A stretch of 64,000 nucleotides of DNA from Peteryoungia algae (GCF_030369675.1 NZ_CP128477.1:4172501-4236500); one strand, 5' to 3'; numbered from the stretch's first letter, positions 9,150-18,386 are shown. Numbers and translations are program-made. Notes: generated by a model from the letters alone, not told the origin.

Positions 9150-9971
9150 ATGGCACCCTTTGGCGCAATTTCCGCAGACAAACTCTTTCGCTTGTTGGGT
9201 TCATCCCAGTCCCCCTTCCTTGTCGATGTCAGTCTTGACGAAGATGTCGAGGCTGATCCCTTTCTCCTGCCGTCAGCTGTCCGCCGCGATCACCGGTTCG
9301 TCGACCGCTGGGCGGCCGAGATCAAATCGCCCTCCGTCGTGATCATCTGCCATAAAGGGCGAAAGCTCAGCGAAGGCGTGGCAGCCCATCTGCGCCTTCT
9401 GGGGCTCTCCGCTGAAGTCCTGGAAGGCGGAAACGTCGCCTGGGCGAAAGCGGGGCTTCCCCGCGTGCCGCTGGCCCGGCTCGCAAGTCATGGTGGCGGC
9501 ACGCTTTGGGTCACCCGCAACCGGCCGAAGATCGACCGTATCGCCTGCCCATGGCTGATCCGCCGCTTCGTTGATCCCCTGGCGCGTTTCCTCTTTGTCT
9601 CGCCCTCGGAAGTGGAGGGCGTCGCCCAACGGTTCGACGCTGTCGCATTCGACATGGATGAAGGGTTCTGGAGCCACCGCGCCGAGCGCTGCACCTTTGA
9701 TACGATGCTGACCGAATTCGGTCTTGAGACGCCCGCGCTGATGACCCTCGCACAGATAGTTCGCGGCGCCGATACGAACCGGCTGGACCTTGCGCCGGAG
9801 GCCGCCGGCCTGCTGGCGGTGTCGCTCGGGCTGTCGAGGCTCCATGCCAGCGACCTCGATCAACTGGAGCAGGGCCTGATTGTCTATGATGCCCTGTACC
9901 GTTGGGCGCGCGACGCCATGGACGAAAAGCACGACTGGGTCGCCCGCAGTTCGCGCAATGAGGTTGGGTGA
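9150..9971 (+). CDS. rhodanese-ChrB domain chromate resistance protein
   Basis: Starting at ATG 9150 the product has 273 residues; an in-frame ATG at 9051 would add 33 residues without homology-like character. Residues about 10-110 form a rhodanese domain, with the active-site loop IICHKGRKLSEG carrying the catalytic-type Cys. The rest (TLWVTRNRPKIDRIACPWLI... to YRWARDAM) is the ChrB C-terminal domain, found in regulators or accessory factors of chromate efflux. It overlaps chrA by 1 bp (TGATG), so the pair is translationally coupled. The N-terminal winged-helix of classical ChrB is replaced by rhodanese. Confidence 0.82.
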   Translation: MAPFGAISADKLFRLLGSSQSPFLVDVSLDEDVEADPFLLPSAVRRDHRFVDRWAAEIKSPSVVIICHKGRKLSEGVAAHLRLLGLSAEVLEGGNVAWAKAGLPRVPLARLASHGGGTLWVTRNRPKIDRIACPWLIRRFVDPLARFLFVSPSEVEGVAQRFDAVAFDMDEGFWSHRAERCTFDTMLTEFGLETPALMTLAQIVRGADTNRLDLAPEAAGLLAVSLGLSRLHASDLDQLEQGLIVYDALYRWARDAMDEKHDWVARSSRNEVG

Positions 9972-11311
9972 TGAGTATCGTGGTGGGAAATCCGGCCAGG
10001 ATCACTGAAATCCGGCCGACATTCACCGAACTGGTCTCGGCCTTTGCCCGCATCGGCCTCATGTCCTTTGGCGGTCCAGCGGCCCAGATCGCGCTGATGC
10101 ACCGGATCTGCGTCGAGGAAAAACGCTGGATCGATGAGGACAGGTACCTCCACGCCTTGAATTACTGCATGCTGCTTCCCGGTCCCGAAGCCCAACAGCT
10201 CGCGACCTATATCGGCTGGCTGTTGCACGGCGTGCGGGGCGGCATGGTCGCCGGCCTGCTCTTCGTCTTGCCGGGGCTCGCCGTCATCCTCGGTCTGTCC
10301 AGCCTCTATGCGCTCTATCAGGAGGCAAGCCTTGTCACGGGCCTGTTCTTCGGTCTGAAGGCGGCGGTCCTGGCGATCGTCGTTGAAGCCGTGGTCAGGA
10401 TCGGCAGGCGGGCCTTGAAGAGCGGTTTCCACCGCGGCCTCGCGGCGGCCGCCTTCATCGCGCTTTTCTTTTTCTCCCTGCCGTTCCCGCTCGTCGTGCT
10501 CACGGCCGCCCTGATCGGCCTCATCCACGCTCGCGGCGCACCATCCGCAGCTGTCGAGATCTCCGAGGAAGTCCGCGCAAGGCCGCCACTGCTTGGTCAG
10601 TTGGCAACACTGCTGTTCTGGGTCGTCGTCTGGCTGGCGCCCCTGCCGCTGCTCTGGCTGCTTGTTCCGGAAACCGCACTTCCCGAGGTCCAGACGTTTT
10701 TCTCCAAGATGGCGCTTGTCACCTTCGGCGGCGCCTATGCCGTGCTTGCCTATGTTGCCCAGGTCGCGGTCGATCACTACGCCTGGCTCAAACCTGGCGA
10801 GATGCTGGACGGGCTGGCACTTGCCGAGACGACGCCTGGACCGCTGGTTCTGGTCCTCTCCTATGTCGGTTTCCTCGCCGGCTTCCGCCAGAGCGGCGCG
10901 CTCGATCCCTTGATCGGCGGGCTGCTCGGTGGCGTGATCGCCGCCTGGGCCACCTTCGTCCCGAGCTTCATCTGGATCTTTGCCGGCGCCCCCTATATCG
11001 AGCGCCTGCGCGGCAATCGCCTGCTGAGCGCCGCGCTTTCGGCCATCACCGCCGCCGTGGTCGGCGTCATTCTCAATCTTGCCGTCTGGTTCGCGCTGCA
11101 TGTCGTCTTTACCAGGGTGGAGCCGGTCGATCTCGTCAGCCTGGCTCCGCTGACGCTCTCCGTCCCTCTGCCGGTCTGGTCGTCCCTGGATTGGCCGGCT
11201 CTGGTCATCGCCATGGCCGCCGCCGTCATGATCTTCCGCTTCCATCTCGGCATCGGCAAGACGCTGATCGCGGCCGGTCTACTCGGGCTTGCCGCACGTT
11301 TCCTGCTCTGA
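9971..11311 (+). CDS. chrA: chromate transporter ChrA, two-domain form
   Basis: This 446-residue membrane protein has two homologous CHR halves: the first shows SFGGPAAQIALMHR and LLPGPEAQQLATYIGW, the second TFGGAYAVLAYVAQ and ETTPGPLVLVLSYVGF. ChrA exports chromate across the inner membrane using the proton gradient. It is coupled to the rhodanese-ChrB gene by a 1-bp overlap, and SoxR lies upstream in the same direction. Family resemblance is strong, although some ChrA relatives have not been shown to carry chromate. Confidence 0.92.
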   Translation: MSIVVGNPARITEIRPTFTELVSAFARIGLMSFGGPAAQIALMHRICVEEKRWIDEDRYLHALNYCMLLPGPEAQQLATYIGWLLHGVRGGMVAGLLFVLPGLAVILGLSSLYALYQEASLVTGLFFGLKAAVLAIVVEAVVRIGRRALKSGFHRGLAAAAFIALFFFSLPFPLVVLTAALIGLIHARGAPSAAVEISEEVRARPPLLGQLATLLFWVVVWLAPLPLLWLLVPETALPEVQTFFSKMALVTFGGAYAVLAYVAQVAVDHYAWLKPGEMLDGLALAETTPGPLVLVLSYVGFLAGFRQSGALDPLIGGLLGGVIAAWATFVPSFIWIFAGAPYIERLRGNRLLSAALSAITAAVVGVILNLAVWFALHVVFTRVEPVDLVSLAPLTLSVPLPVWSSLDWPALVIAMAAAVMIFRFHLGIGKTLIAAGLLGLAARFLL

Positions 11312-11422
11312 TGGGGTACCCATCGATGGCTGCCAATTTCGGGTGTCGCGACGCTTGCCCCTTGCCTTGCCGCCCGTCCTTTGCCATGTCACCGGACACA
11401 CATTCAGCAGTCAGGACAGACG

Positions 11423-12271
11423 ATGACCCGCAGCATTACCACCCTCGGCGACGTGACCGACGCCTATGACGTCATTCTGTGCGACGTCTGGGGTGTCCTG
11501 CACAATGGCATCGATGCCTTTCCGCTGGCAGGTGAAGCGCTGACGGCCGCCCGTAAAAAGGGCCTGACAGTCGTGCTGATCACCAATTCGCCGAGGCCCG
11601 CCATCGGTGTCATCCCGCAGCTGCGCGCCATCGGCGTTCCCGACTCGGCCTATGACCGCATCGTCACATCAGGCGATGTCACCCGCACGTTGATCGCCGC
11701 CGGTCCGAAAAAGGTCTTCCTGCTCGGTCCCGAGCGCGACCTTCCGCTCTTCGACGGGCTCGATGTCGAGATCGTCTCGAAGGAAGAGGCCGATTGTGTG
11801 GTCTGCACCGGCTTCTTCGACGATGAGGTCGAGACGCCGGAAGATTACCGCGACATGCTCACCGACTTCGTTGCCCGCAAAGTGCCGCTGATCTGCGCCA
11901 ACCCGGACCTGGTGGTCGAGCGCGGCCACCGCATCATCCCATGTGCGGGCGCGGTCGCCGCCTTCTACACAGAGCTTGGCGGCGAGACCCGCATCGCCGG
12001 CAAGCCGCATGCGCCGATCTACGCAGCGACACTGGCTGCGGCAAAGGAGGCCCGCGGAGACTTCGACAAGGCCCGCGTCCTCGCGATCGGCGACGGCATG
12101 CCGACCGATGTCAAGGGCGCCATCGATGCCGGGCTCGATCTCCTCTATATCTCCGGTGGCATTCATGCCGCCGACTACGCGACGAACAACGTGACCGACG
12201 AAACGAGGCTCCAGCTGTTCCTCGAACGGGAAAAGGTCGCGCCACAATTCTGGATGCACAGGCTGGCATGA
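11423..12271 (+). CDS. HAD-IIA family phosphatase (TIGR01459 type)
   Basis: I use the ATG at 11423 rather than an upstream in-frame start; the product has 282 residues. HAD motif I appears as VILCDVWGVLHNG (about residue 17), motif II in LITNSPRP, and the late motif as IGDGMPTDVKGA, matching NagD/p-nitrophenylphosphatase-type class IIA HADs. The substrate is unknown. It is followed 13 bp later by ribF, and an FMN-pathway or housekeeping phosphatase role is plausible but not shown by sequence. Confidence 0.88.
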   Translation: MTRSITTLGDVTDAYDVILCDVWGVLHNGIDAFPLAGEALTAARKKGLTVVLITNSPRPAIGVIPQLRAIGVPDSAYDRIVTSGDVTRTLIAAGPKKVFLLGPERDLPLFDGLDVEIVSKEEADCVVCTGFFDDEVETPEDYRDMLTDFVARKVPLICANPDLVVERGHRIIPCAGAVAAFYTELGGETRIAGKPHAPIYAATLAAAKEARGDFDKARVLAIGDGMPTDVKGAIDAGLDLLYISGGIHAADYATNNVTDETRLQLFLEREKVAPQFWMHRLA

Positions 12272-12284
12272 GGCAGCGGCTCGG

Positions 12285-13265
12285 ATGACCGTCTTTCACC
12301 GCAACGAGAAGAAGGAACCGCTGCCATCAGCCTTGCGCGGCGGTGTGGTGGCAATCGGTAATTTCGATGGCGTGCATCGCGGCCACCAGGCCGTGCTGAA
12401 GCGTGCGCTGGAGCGTGCAGAAGCACTCGGCGTGCCGGCCCTCGTGCTCACCTTCGAGCCGCATCCCCGCACCATCTTCAATCCCGACAAGCCGGTCTTT
12501 CGCCTGACGCCGCCGTCCCTGCGCGCCCGCATCCTGGAGGCCATGGGATTCCATTCGGTGATCGAATATCCCTTCGACAGGGAGTTTTCCCAGCGCTCTG
12601 CGGAAGACTTCGTCAAGTCGATCCTGGGCGACTGGCTGGGTGCGCGCGAAGTCGTGACCGGCTTCGACTTCCATTTCGGCAAGGGCAGGGAGGGCGGCCC
12701 GGCCTATCTCATGCAGGCTGGCAGCCGACACGGCTTCGGCGTCAGCCTTGTTGATGCCTTCCGCGACGAGGGGGCCGAAGTCATTTCCTCGAGCCGCATC
12801 CGGGGCCTGATCGCCACCGGTGATGTCGCCGAGGCCGCGGGGCTCCTGGGCTATCGCTTTACGGTCGAGGCCGAGGTGATGAAGGGGCAGCAACTCGGCC
12901 GCACCCTGGGCTTCCCCACCGCCAACATGCACCTGCCGCCGGAAGCGACGCTGCGCCCTGGAATTTATGCCGTCCGCTTCCGCCGTCCCGACGGGGTCAT
13001 TCGCGATGGTGTCGCGAGCTTCGGCTATCGCCCCACCGTCACCAATAATGGTGACCCCTGGCTGGAAACCTTCGTTTTCGATTTCTCCGGCGATCTCTAT
13101 GGCGAGGTCTGTTCCGTATCGCTCTTCGGCTTCCTGCGCGACGAGTGGAAGTTCGAAGGCCTCGATCCGCTCGTTGCCCAGATCCACAAGGATGTAGAGG
13201 AGGCGCAAGCGCTGCTTTCCGGCGTCACGCCCATCGGAACGCTCGACGCAGCCATCGCCTTTTGA
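12285..13265 (+). CDS. ribF: bifunctional riboflavin kinase / FAD synthetase
   Basis: The 326-residue enzyme turns riboflavin into FMN and then FAD. The N-terminal nucleotidyltransferase domain has VAIGNFDGVHRGHQ (about residue 22) and SSSRIRGLIATGDV. The C-terminal flavokinase domain has GRTLGFPTANM and PGIYAVRF. It lies 13 bp behind the HAD phosphatase, consistent with one operon, and starts a block leading to ileS that is conserved in rhizobia as far as I recall. Confidence 0.96.
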   Translation: MTVFHRNEKKEPLPSALRGGVVAIGNFDGVHRGHQAVLKRALERAEALGVPALVLTFEPHPRTIFNPDKPVFRLTPPSLRARILEAMGFHSVIEYPFDREFSQRSAEDFVKSILGDWLGAREVVTGFDFHFGKGREGGPAYLMQAGSRHGFGVSLVDAFRDEGAEVISSSRIRGLIATGDVAEAAGLLGYRFTVEAEVMKGQQLGRTLGFPTANMHLPPEATLRPGIYAVRFRRPDGVIRDGVASFGYRPTVTNNGDPWLETFVFDFSGDLYGEVCSVSLFGFLRDEWKFEGLDPLVAQIHKDVEEAQALLSGVTPIGTLDAAIAF

Positions 13266-13370
13266 GCAAGGCCGCTACATGTCGGCGATGTGAGTTGCCG
13301 ATCCGCACAGCGTCACATATGCATGGAGATATGTAAGGGGCTCGCCACGGGCCTGACGTTGGAGACCGCC

Positions 13371-13799
13371 TTGACTGAATTCACGCCCCTGATGTCCTTT
13401 GCCGGCGGCCTGCTGATCGGGCTGTCTGCCCTTCTGCTGATGCTCACTTGGGGCCGGATCGCCGGCATGACTGCGATTGTGGGCGGCATCCTGCCCCCGC
13501 TCGGCGCCGACTGGTCCTGGAAGCTCGCCTTCCTCGCCGGCGCCATCCTCGCACCCTTCGCGCTGTCGCTCAGCGGATACGTTGTAGAATATGCAGTTCC
13601 CGTCTCCACCGCGGCCCTGGTGATCGGCGGGCTGATCGCCGGCATCGGCGTCACCTTCGGCTCCGGTTGCACCTCCGGACACGGCATTTGCGGCATGGCG
13701 CGCCTCTCGCGACGCTCGATTGCGGCGACGGTCACGTTTATGGCTTTTGCCGTTCTCACCGTCTTTCTCATTCGCCACGTCTTCGGGGTCACGATCTGA
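13371..13799 (+). CDS. YeeE/YedE sulfur-transport membrane protein, first half
   Basis: I choose the TTG at 13371 (GGAGA five bases upstream) because the preceding in-frame residues look non-native; this gives 142 residues. It has four membrane helices and the conserved GSGCTSGHGICGMARLSRRS stretch with the Cys that guides sulfur compounds in the YeeE family. It overlaps the next gene by 1 bp (TGATG), and the two half-size proteins probably form one thiosulfate- or sulfur-type permease. The substrate is inferred from family only. Confidence 0.85.
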   Translation: MTEFTPLMSFAGGLLIGLSALLLMLTWGRIAGMTAIVGGILPPLGADWSWKLAFLAGAILAPFALSLSGYVVEYAVPVSTAALVIGGLIAGIGVTFGSGCTSGHGICGMARLSRRSIAATVTFMAFAVLTVFLIRHVFGVTI

Positions 13800-14242
13800 T
13801 GCGCTTCCTCATTGTCTTTCTGATCGGTGCCCTTTTCGGAACCGGCATTGCCCTTTCCGGCATGGCAAACCCGGCCAAGGTCCTGAACTTTTTCGATCTC
13901 GCCGGCAGCTTCGACCCCAGCCTCGCCTTTGTCATGGCCGGTGCGCTGTCGGTCGCCGCTCCGGGCTACGCACTGCTCTTCCGTATCCGGCAGAAGCCGC
14001 TCTTCGACCAGAGCTTTCGCCTGCCAGGAGCGAGCGCCATCGATGCAAGGCTGATCGGCGGCTCAGCAATCTTCGGAATCGGTTGGGGCATTGCCGGCTT
14101 CTGTCCCGGCGCCTCGATCCCAGCGCTCGGCCTCGGTCACACCTCGGCGGCGATCTTCGTTGCGGCCCTGCTTCTCGGCATTCTGATCGCCCGAAGGCTC
14201 GCCAGGGCAGACTTCTTTGCCGACCTTGCCCGGTCAGGCTGA
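13799..14242 (+). CDS. YeeE/YedE sulfur-transport membrane protein, second half
   Basis: The 147-residue membrane protein begins MRFLIVFLIGALFGTGIALSG and contains the second YeeE-type motif GFCPGASIPALGLG near residue 102. It is coupled to the first half by a 1-bp overlap. Single-chain YeeE fuses both halves (about 350 residues); here the permease is split into two subunits, an arrangement also known in other proteobacteria. There is no TusA-like or rhodanese gene directly beside it. Confidence 0.86.
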   Translation: MRFLIVFLIGALFGTGIALSGMANPAKVLNFFDLAGSFDPSLAFVMAGALSVAAPGYALLFRIRQKPLFDQSFRLPGASAIDARLIGGSAIFGIGWGIAGFCPGASIPALGLGHTSAAIFVAALLLGILIARRLARADFFADLARSG

Positions 14243-14343
14243 GCAATGGCGGTGTCCACGCCGCCGATGCCGGCTTGACGCCTTGTCCGCATTGCCGCCT
14301 AGTGCGGCCAGCAAATCATCAGAGACAGCCCGAAAGGCACCCC

Positions 14344-14583
14344 ATGGCCATGACGCCGCGCAGACCCGTGAACCCGAAGGATGCCGCGGAAGCCCTGTTC
14401 CGCCCCGCGAAGAAGCCGGCAGCCCCGGTCGTCGAGCGCCGCGCAGCACCCGATGTCAAGGAACTGGTCTCGATCAAGCTCGACAGTGCGGTGATCGAGC
14501 ATTTCCAGAAGGACGGCCCCGGCTGGCAGGATCGCATCAACGACGCCCTTCGCGCGGTCGTCGAGAGGGATGGTGGCGAATAA
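14344..14583 (+). CDS. BrnA-antitoxin-like small protein
   Basis: The 79-residue product has a basic N-terminus (RRPVNPKDAAEALF) and a C-terminal block KELVSIKLDSAVIEHFQKDGPGWQDRINDALRAVVERD, which fits the ribbon-helix-helix of BrnA antitoxins. No BrnT toxin gene is adjacent, so it is either an orphan or a plain DNA-binding regulator. It converges with the ParE-type toxin gene downstream. The ATG is preceded by CCGAAAGGCACCC. Confidence 0.72.
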   Translation: MAMTPRRPVNPKDAAEALFRPAKKPAAPVVERRAAPDVKELVSIKLDSAVIEHFQKDGPGWQDRINDALRAVVERDGGE

Positions 14584-14598
14584 AGCCGGCAGATTGGG

Positions 14599-14886
14599 TC
14601 AGTCGCGATCAGTCGGTGGCCATTGCCGTGAGGCATGGACGATCGCGAGGATGGCGAGCTTGCCGTTAGTCACCTCATAGATGAGGCGATAGCTGGGATG
14701 CGGCAGAAGCTCGCGAGTGCCAGGGACCAGGCCGATTTTACCCGAATGGGGAAACTGACCAAGCTGAATGACCGCCTGTTCGAACGTATTGTCGATGGCC
14801 AGTGCGGCAACCGGATTTTTTTCCACGATGTATTCGAAGATGGAAGCGCGGTCATGAATGGCCTGGCGCGTCCATCGAACGATCAT
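14599..14886 (-). CDS. ParE/RelE-family toxin
   Basis: The 95-residue protein matches the ParE/RelE toxin fold: VRWTRQAIHDRASIFEYIVEKNP at the N-terminus, LGQFPHSGKIGLVPGTRELL in the middle and YRLIYEVTNGKLAILAIVHASRQWP at the C-terminus. ParE-type toxins poison DNA gyrase and RelE-type ones cut ribosome-bound mRNA; the sequence favours ParE but does not decide. Its start overlaps the antitoxin stop by 4 bp. Confidence 0.9.
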   Translation of the reverse strand: MIVRWTRQAIHDRASIFEYIVEKNPVAALAIDNTFEQAVIQLGQFPHSGKIGLVPGTRELLPHPSYRLIYEVTNGKLAILAIVHASRQWPPTDRD

Positions 14887-15167
14887 AAGCGGCTCGCTTT
14901 GAGAGCGCGCTCCCGTCGCTCAGCAAACATCCGTTCGGCATCGTCTGCCGCTATGAACTCTCCGGCAGCCACGTCGTCGCGACCACGCGCGACTTTGGCC
15001 TCCATAAACTGACGATAGCCGCTATCGACCTTCTGCCGCTCGACATAGTCCTGTACCATCTCCCGCAGGACTTCGCTTTCTGACGTCTGTGCGGACGTGA
15101 CCGCTGCGGCAAAATCATCGGCGAGCTTGGCGTCGAGGTCGACCTTTAGCTGCGCTTTGCGTGTCAT
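14883..15167 (-). CDS. antitoxin of the ParE-type module (ribbon-helix-helix)
   Basis: The 94-residue protein is the first gene of the toxin-antitoxin pair. Its N-terminus (KAQLKVDLDAKLADDFAAAV, then SESEVLREMVQDYVERQK) reads as a ribbon-helix-helix DNA-binding unit; the charged C-terminal half (AERMFAERRERALKASRL) would bind and neutralise the toxin. The pair is probably autoregulated from the region just above 15167, where I see no unambiguous operator. Confidence 0.82.
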   Translation of the reverse strand: MTRKAQLKVDLDAKLADDFAAAVTSAQTSESEVLREMVQDYVERQKVDSGYRQFMEAKVARGRDDVAAGEFIAADDAERMFAERRERALKASRL

Positions 15168-15482
15168 GCCGTCTCCGCCCTGATCTTGAATGGCCCGCAG
15201 ACATGGGGTGATGAAGACAGTCTAAGCATGTCCCGCCTGCCTGTCCATCTCGCCCATCTTGCCCCTTCCTTTTGGCGCGAAAAACCCCTAAAGAACGCGG
15301 CCATGACGTATCTTTCGGCGGCCCGGATCATTCGAATTATTGGCCCGGCCCTCCCGGCGGCTTGATGAGCTGCGGGAAGGTCCGGGTTTTTGGCGTTGGG
15401 TTTCAAGCCCCGCGCCCGCTTGCCGCCAATCCATGACATAATTCCGCGACCGCTTGAGGTCGCCCCATCCGATGGCTGATCC
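15168..15482. other. intergenic region, ileS leader
   Basis: The 315 bases separate the divergent antitoxin and ileS genes. A minus-strand frame through it has no recognisable domain and I treat it as noncoding. It holds the hairpin with T-run described at 15344-15391. Confidence 0.6.
15344..15391 (+). terminator. terminator/attenuator-like hairpin in the ileS leader
   Basis: CCCGGCCCTCCCG can pair, with one bulge, with CGGGAAGGTCCGGG across a 15-base loop and is followed by TTTTT. No plus-strand gene ends nearby: the closest, the BrnA-like gene, ends 760 bases upstream. The structure therefore probably sits in the ileS transcript leader, about 90 bases before the start codon. Confidence 0.55.
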
Positions 15483-18386
15483 ATGACCGATACCCCTGAA
15501 AAGATCGACTACTCCAAGACCCTCTTTCTGCCCGAGACCGAATTTCCGATGCGCGCCGGCCTTCCCCAGAAGGAGCCGGAAATGGCGGCGAAGTGGAAAG
15601 AGATGGGTCTCTACAAGCGCCTGCGCGCATCTGCCGCCGGCCGCGAAAAATTCGTCCTGCATGACGGCCCGCCCTATGCCAACGGCAACATCCATATCGG
15701 CCATGCGCTGAACAAGGTGCTGAAGGACGTCATCACCCGCTCTTTCCAGATGCGTGGTTTTGACTCGAACTACGTGCCTGGCTGGGATTGCCATGGTCTT
15801 CCGATCGAATGGAAGATCGAGGAAAAATATCGCGAGAAGGGCAAGGACAAGAACGAGGTCCCGGTCAACGAATTCCGCAAGGAATGCCGTGAGTTCGCGC
15901 AAGGCTGGATCAACATCCAGTCGGACGAATTCCGCCGTCTCGGCATTGAGGGCGATTTCGACAATCCCTACACCACCATGGCCTTCCACGCGGAAGCCCG
16001 CATTGCCGGCGAACTCTTGAAGATCGCCATGTCCGGCCAGCTTTATCGCGGCTCCAAGCCGATCATGTGGTCGGTCGTCGAGCGCACCGCGCTCGCCGAA
16101 GCCGAAGTGGAATATGCCGAGGTCGAGAGCGACACGATCTGGGTGAAGTTCCCGATTGTTGAGGGCGCCTCGGATCTGAAGTCGGCCTCCGTCGTCATCT
16201 GGACCACCACGCCCTGGACCATCCCGGGCAACCGCGCGATCTCCTATTCCTCGAAGATCGAATACGGCCTTTACGAGATCACCGAAGCCACCAATGATTT
16301 CGGCCCGCAGCCGGGCGAAAAGCTCATCTTCGCCAAGCGCCTCGCCGAAGATGCAGCAGCCAAGGCCAAGGTGACCTTTAACCTCGTTCGTGACGTGACC
16401 GGTGCCGAGCTCGCAGCCATCACCTGCGCCCACCCGCTGGCCGACCTCGGCTACACCTTCGCCGTCCCGCTGCTCGACGGCGACCATGTCACCGATGACG
16501 CCGGTACCGGTTTCGTCCACACGGCCCCGTCGCACGGCCGCGAAGACTTTGAAGCCTGGATGGCAAATGTCCGCGCGCTCGAAGCCCGGGGCATCGATAC
16601 GAAAATCCCGTTCCCGGTCGACGATGCCGGCTTCTACACCGAAGACGCCCCCGGTTTCGGCCCGTCCGCCGAAGGCGGTGCCGCTCGCGTGCTCGACGAC
16701 AACGGCAAGAAGGGCGACGCCAACAAGCGCGTCATGGACGCTCTCATCAAGGCGAACAACCTCTTTGCCCGTGGCCGCATCAAGCATGAATATCCGCATT
16801 CCTGGCGCTCCAAGAAGCCGGTCATCTTCCGCAACACGCCGCAGTGGTTCGTCTACATGGACAAGGACCTCGCCGACGGCACGACGCTGCGCACCCGCGC
16901 ACTCTCGGCCATCGACCAGACCCGCTTTGTCCCCGCTGGTGGCCAGAACCGCCTGCGCGCCATGATCGAGCAGCGCCCGGATTGGGTTCTCTCGCGCCAG
17001 CGCGCCTGGGGCGTGCCGATCTGCGTCTTCGCCGATGCCGAAGGCAATGTGTTGCAGGACGAAAAGGTCAATGCCCGCATCCTCGAAGCTTTCGAGAAGG
17101 AAGGCGCAGACGCCTGGTTCGCCGAAGGCGCCAAGGAACGCTTCCTGGCCGGCGAGCATGACGGCGACACCTGGCAGATGGTGTCAGACATTCTCGACGT
17201 CTGGTTCGATTCAGGTTCGACCCACACCTTCACCCTGGAAGACCGCCCCGACCTGAAATGGCCGGCAGACGTCTATCTCGAAGGCTCCGACCAGCATCGC
17301 GGATGGTTCCATTCCTCGCTGCTCGAAAGCTGCGCCACCCGTGGTCGCGCGCCCTACAATGCCGTGGTCACCCACGGATTTACGATGGCCGAAGACGGTC
17401 GCAAGATGTCGAAGTCGCTCGGCAATACCGTCACGCCGCAGGAAGTGATGAGCCAGTCGGGTGCCGACATCCTGCGTCTCTGGGTGATGAACACCGACTA
17501 CTGGGAAGACCAGCGCCTCGGCAAGACGATCATCCAGACCAATATCGACAGCTACCGCAAGATCCGCAACACGGTTCGCTGGATGCTCGGCACGCTCGCC
17601 CATGACCATGGCGACGAGATCGCCTATGCGGACCTGCCGGAACTCGAAAAGCTGATGCTGCACCGTCTGGCCGAACTCGACCAGCTCGTGCGCAAGGGCT
17701 ACGACGAATTCGACTTCAAACGCATCGTCCGCGCTCTCTCGGATTTTGCCAATGTCGAGCTCTCGGCCTTCTACTTCGATATCCGCAAGGATGCGCTCTA
17801 TTGCGACGCCCCGTCGAGCCTGAAGCGCCGTTCGGCCCTCTTTGTCATCCGCAAGCTCTTCGATTGCCTCGTTCTGTGGTTCGCGCCGATGATGCCCTTC
17901 ACCACGGAAGAGGCATGGCTCTCGCGGGATCCGAAGGCCGAGTCGGTTCATCTGGAACAGTTCCCGGTGATCCCGGCCGACTGGTCGAACGAGGCGGTGG
18001 CCGAGAAGTGGAAAAAGGTCCGCACGGTGCGCCGTGCCGTGACGGGCGCACTGGAGATCGAACGCAAGGAAAAGCGCATCGGCTCCTCGCTGGAAGCGGC
18101 CCCGGTCGTTCACGTCGGCGATGCGGATCTTCTGAAGGCCCTCGACGGCCTCGACTTTGCCGAAATCTGCATCACCTCGGACATCTCCGTTGTCTCGGGT
18201 GAAGGCCCCAATGAAGCCTTCCGTCTGGACGATGGCACCAGGGTCGCCGTCGAACCGAAGCTCGCCGAAGGCACGAAATGCGCCCGCTCATGGAAGATCA
18301 CCAGGGATGTCGGCTCCGATGCCGACTATCCCGATGTTTCGGCCCGTGACGCCCAGGCTCTGCGCGAGCTTGCAGCGCGCGGATAA
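15483..18386 (+). CDS. ileS: isoleucyl-tRNA synthetase
   Basis: This 967-residue class I synthetase charges tRNA-Ile. [18 protein letters not shown] carries the HIGH signature, [12 protein letters not shown] follows, the editing-domain marker is [11 protein letters not shown], and [10 protein letters not shown] is the KMSKS loop. The C-terminal region, which binds zinc through two CxxC pairs in E. coli IleS, reads KCARSW (Cys933) and [11 protein letters not shown] here, so the zinc ligands are mostly lost. A hairpin with a T-run lies in its leader. Confidence 0.98.
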   Translation: MTDTPEKIDYSKTLFLPETEFPMRAGLPQKEPEMAAKWKEMGLYKRLRASAAGREKFVLHDGPPYANGNIHIGHALNKVLKDVITRSFQMRGFDSNYVPGWDCHGLPIEWKIEEKYREKGKDKNEVPVNEFRKECREFAQGWINIQSDEFRRLGIEGDFDNPYTTMAFHAEARIAGELLKIAMSGQLYRGSKPIMWSVVERTALAEAEVEYAEVESDTIWVKFPIVEGASDLKSASVVIWTTTPWTIPGNRAISYSSKIEYGLYEITEATNDFGPQPGEKLIFAKRLAEDAAAKAKVTFNLVRDVTGAELAAITCAHPLADLGYTFAVPLLDGDHVTDDAGTGFVHTAPSHGREDFEAWMANVRALEARGIDTKIPFPVDDAGFYTEDAPGFGPSAEGGAARVLDDNGKKGDANKRVMDALIKANNLFARGRIKHEYPHSWRSKKPVIFRNTPQWFVYMDKDLADGTTLRTRALSAIDQTRFVPAGGQNRLRAMIEQRPDWVLSRQRAWGVPICVFADAEGNVLQDEKVNARILEAFEKEGADAWFAEGAKERFLAGEHDGDTWQMVSDILDVWFDSGSTHTFTLEDRPDLKWPADVYLEGSDQHRGWFHSSLLESCATRGRAPYNAVVTHGFTMAEDGRKMSKSLGNTVTPQEVMSQSGADILRLWVMNTDYWEDQRLGKTIIQTNIDSYRKIRNTVRWMLGTLAHDHGDEIAYADLPELEKLMLHRLAELDQLVRKGYDEFDFKRIVRALSDFANVELSAFYFDIRKDALYCDAPSSLKRRSALFVIRKLFDCLVLWFAPMMPFTTEEAWLSRDPKAESVHLEQFPVIPADWSNEAVAEKWKKVRTVRRAVTGALEIERKEKRIGSSLEAAPVVHVGDADLLKALDGLDFAEICITSDISVVSGEGPNEAFRLDDGTRVAVEPKLAEGTKCARSWKITRDVGSDADYPDVSARDAQALRELAARG

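Noticed and set aside
9884..11245. 453-residue minus-strand frame opposite chrA
   Set aside because: Highly charged shadow of a membrane protein gene; ChrA motifs are clear on the plus strand.
15164..15484. Minus-strand 106-residue frame between antitoxin and ileS
   Set aside because: No family resemblance, no credible ribosome binding site, and it spans the ileS leader hairpin.
15288..17159. 623-residue minus-strand frame opposite ileS
   Set aside because: No domain character, and it lies opposite an unmistakable essential synthetase gene.
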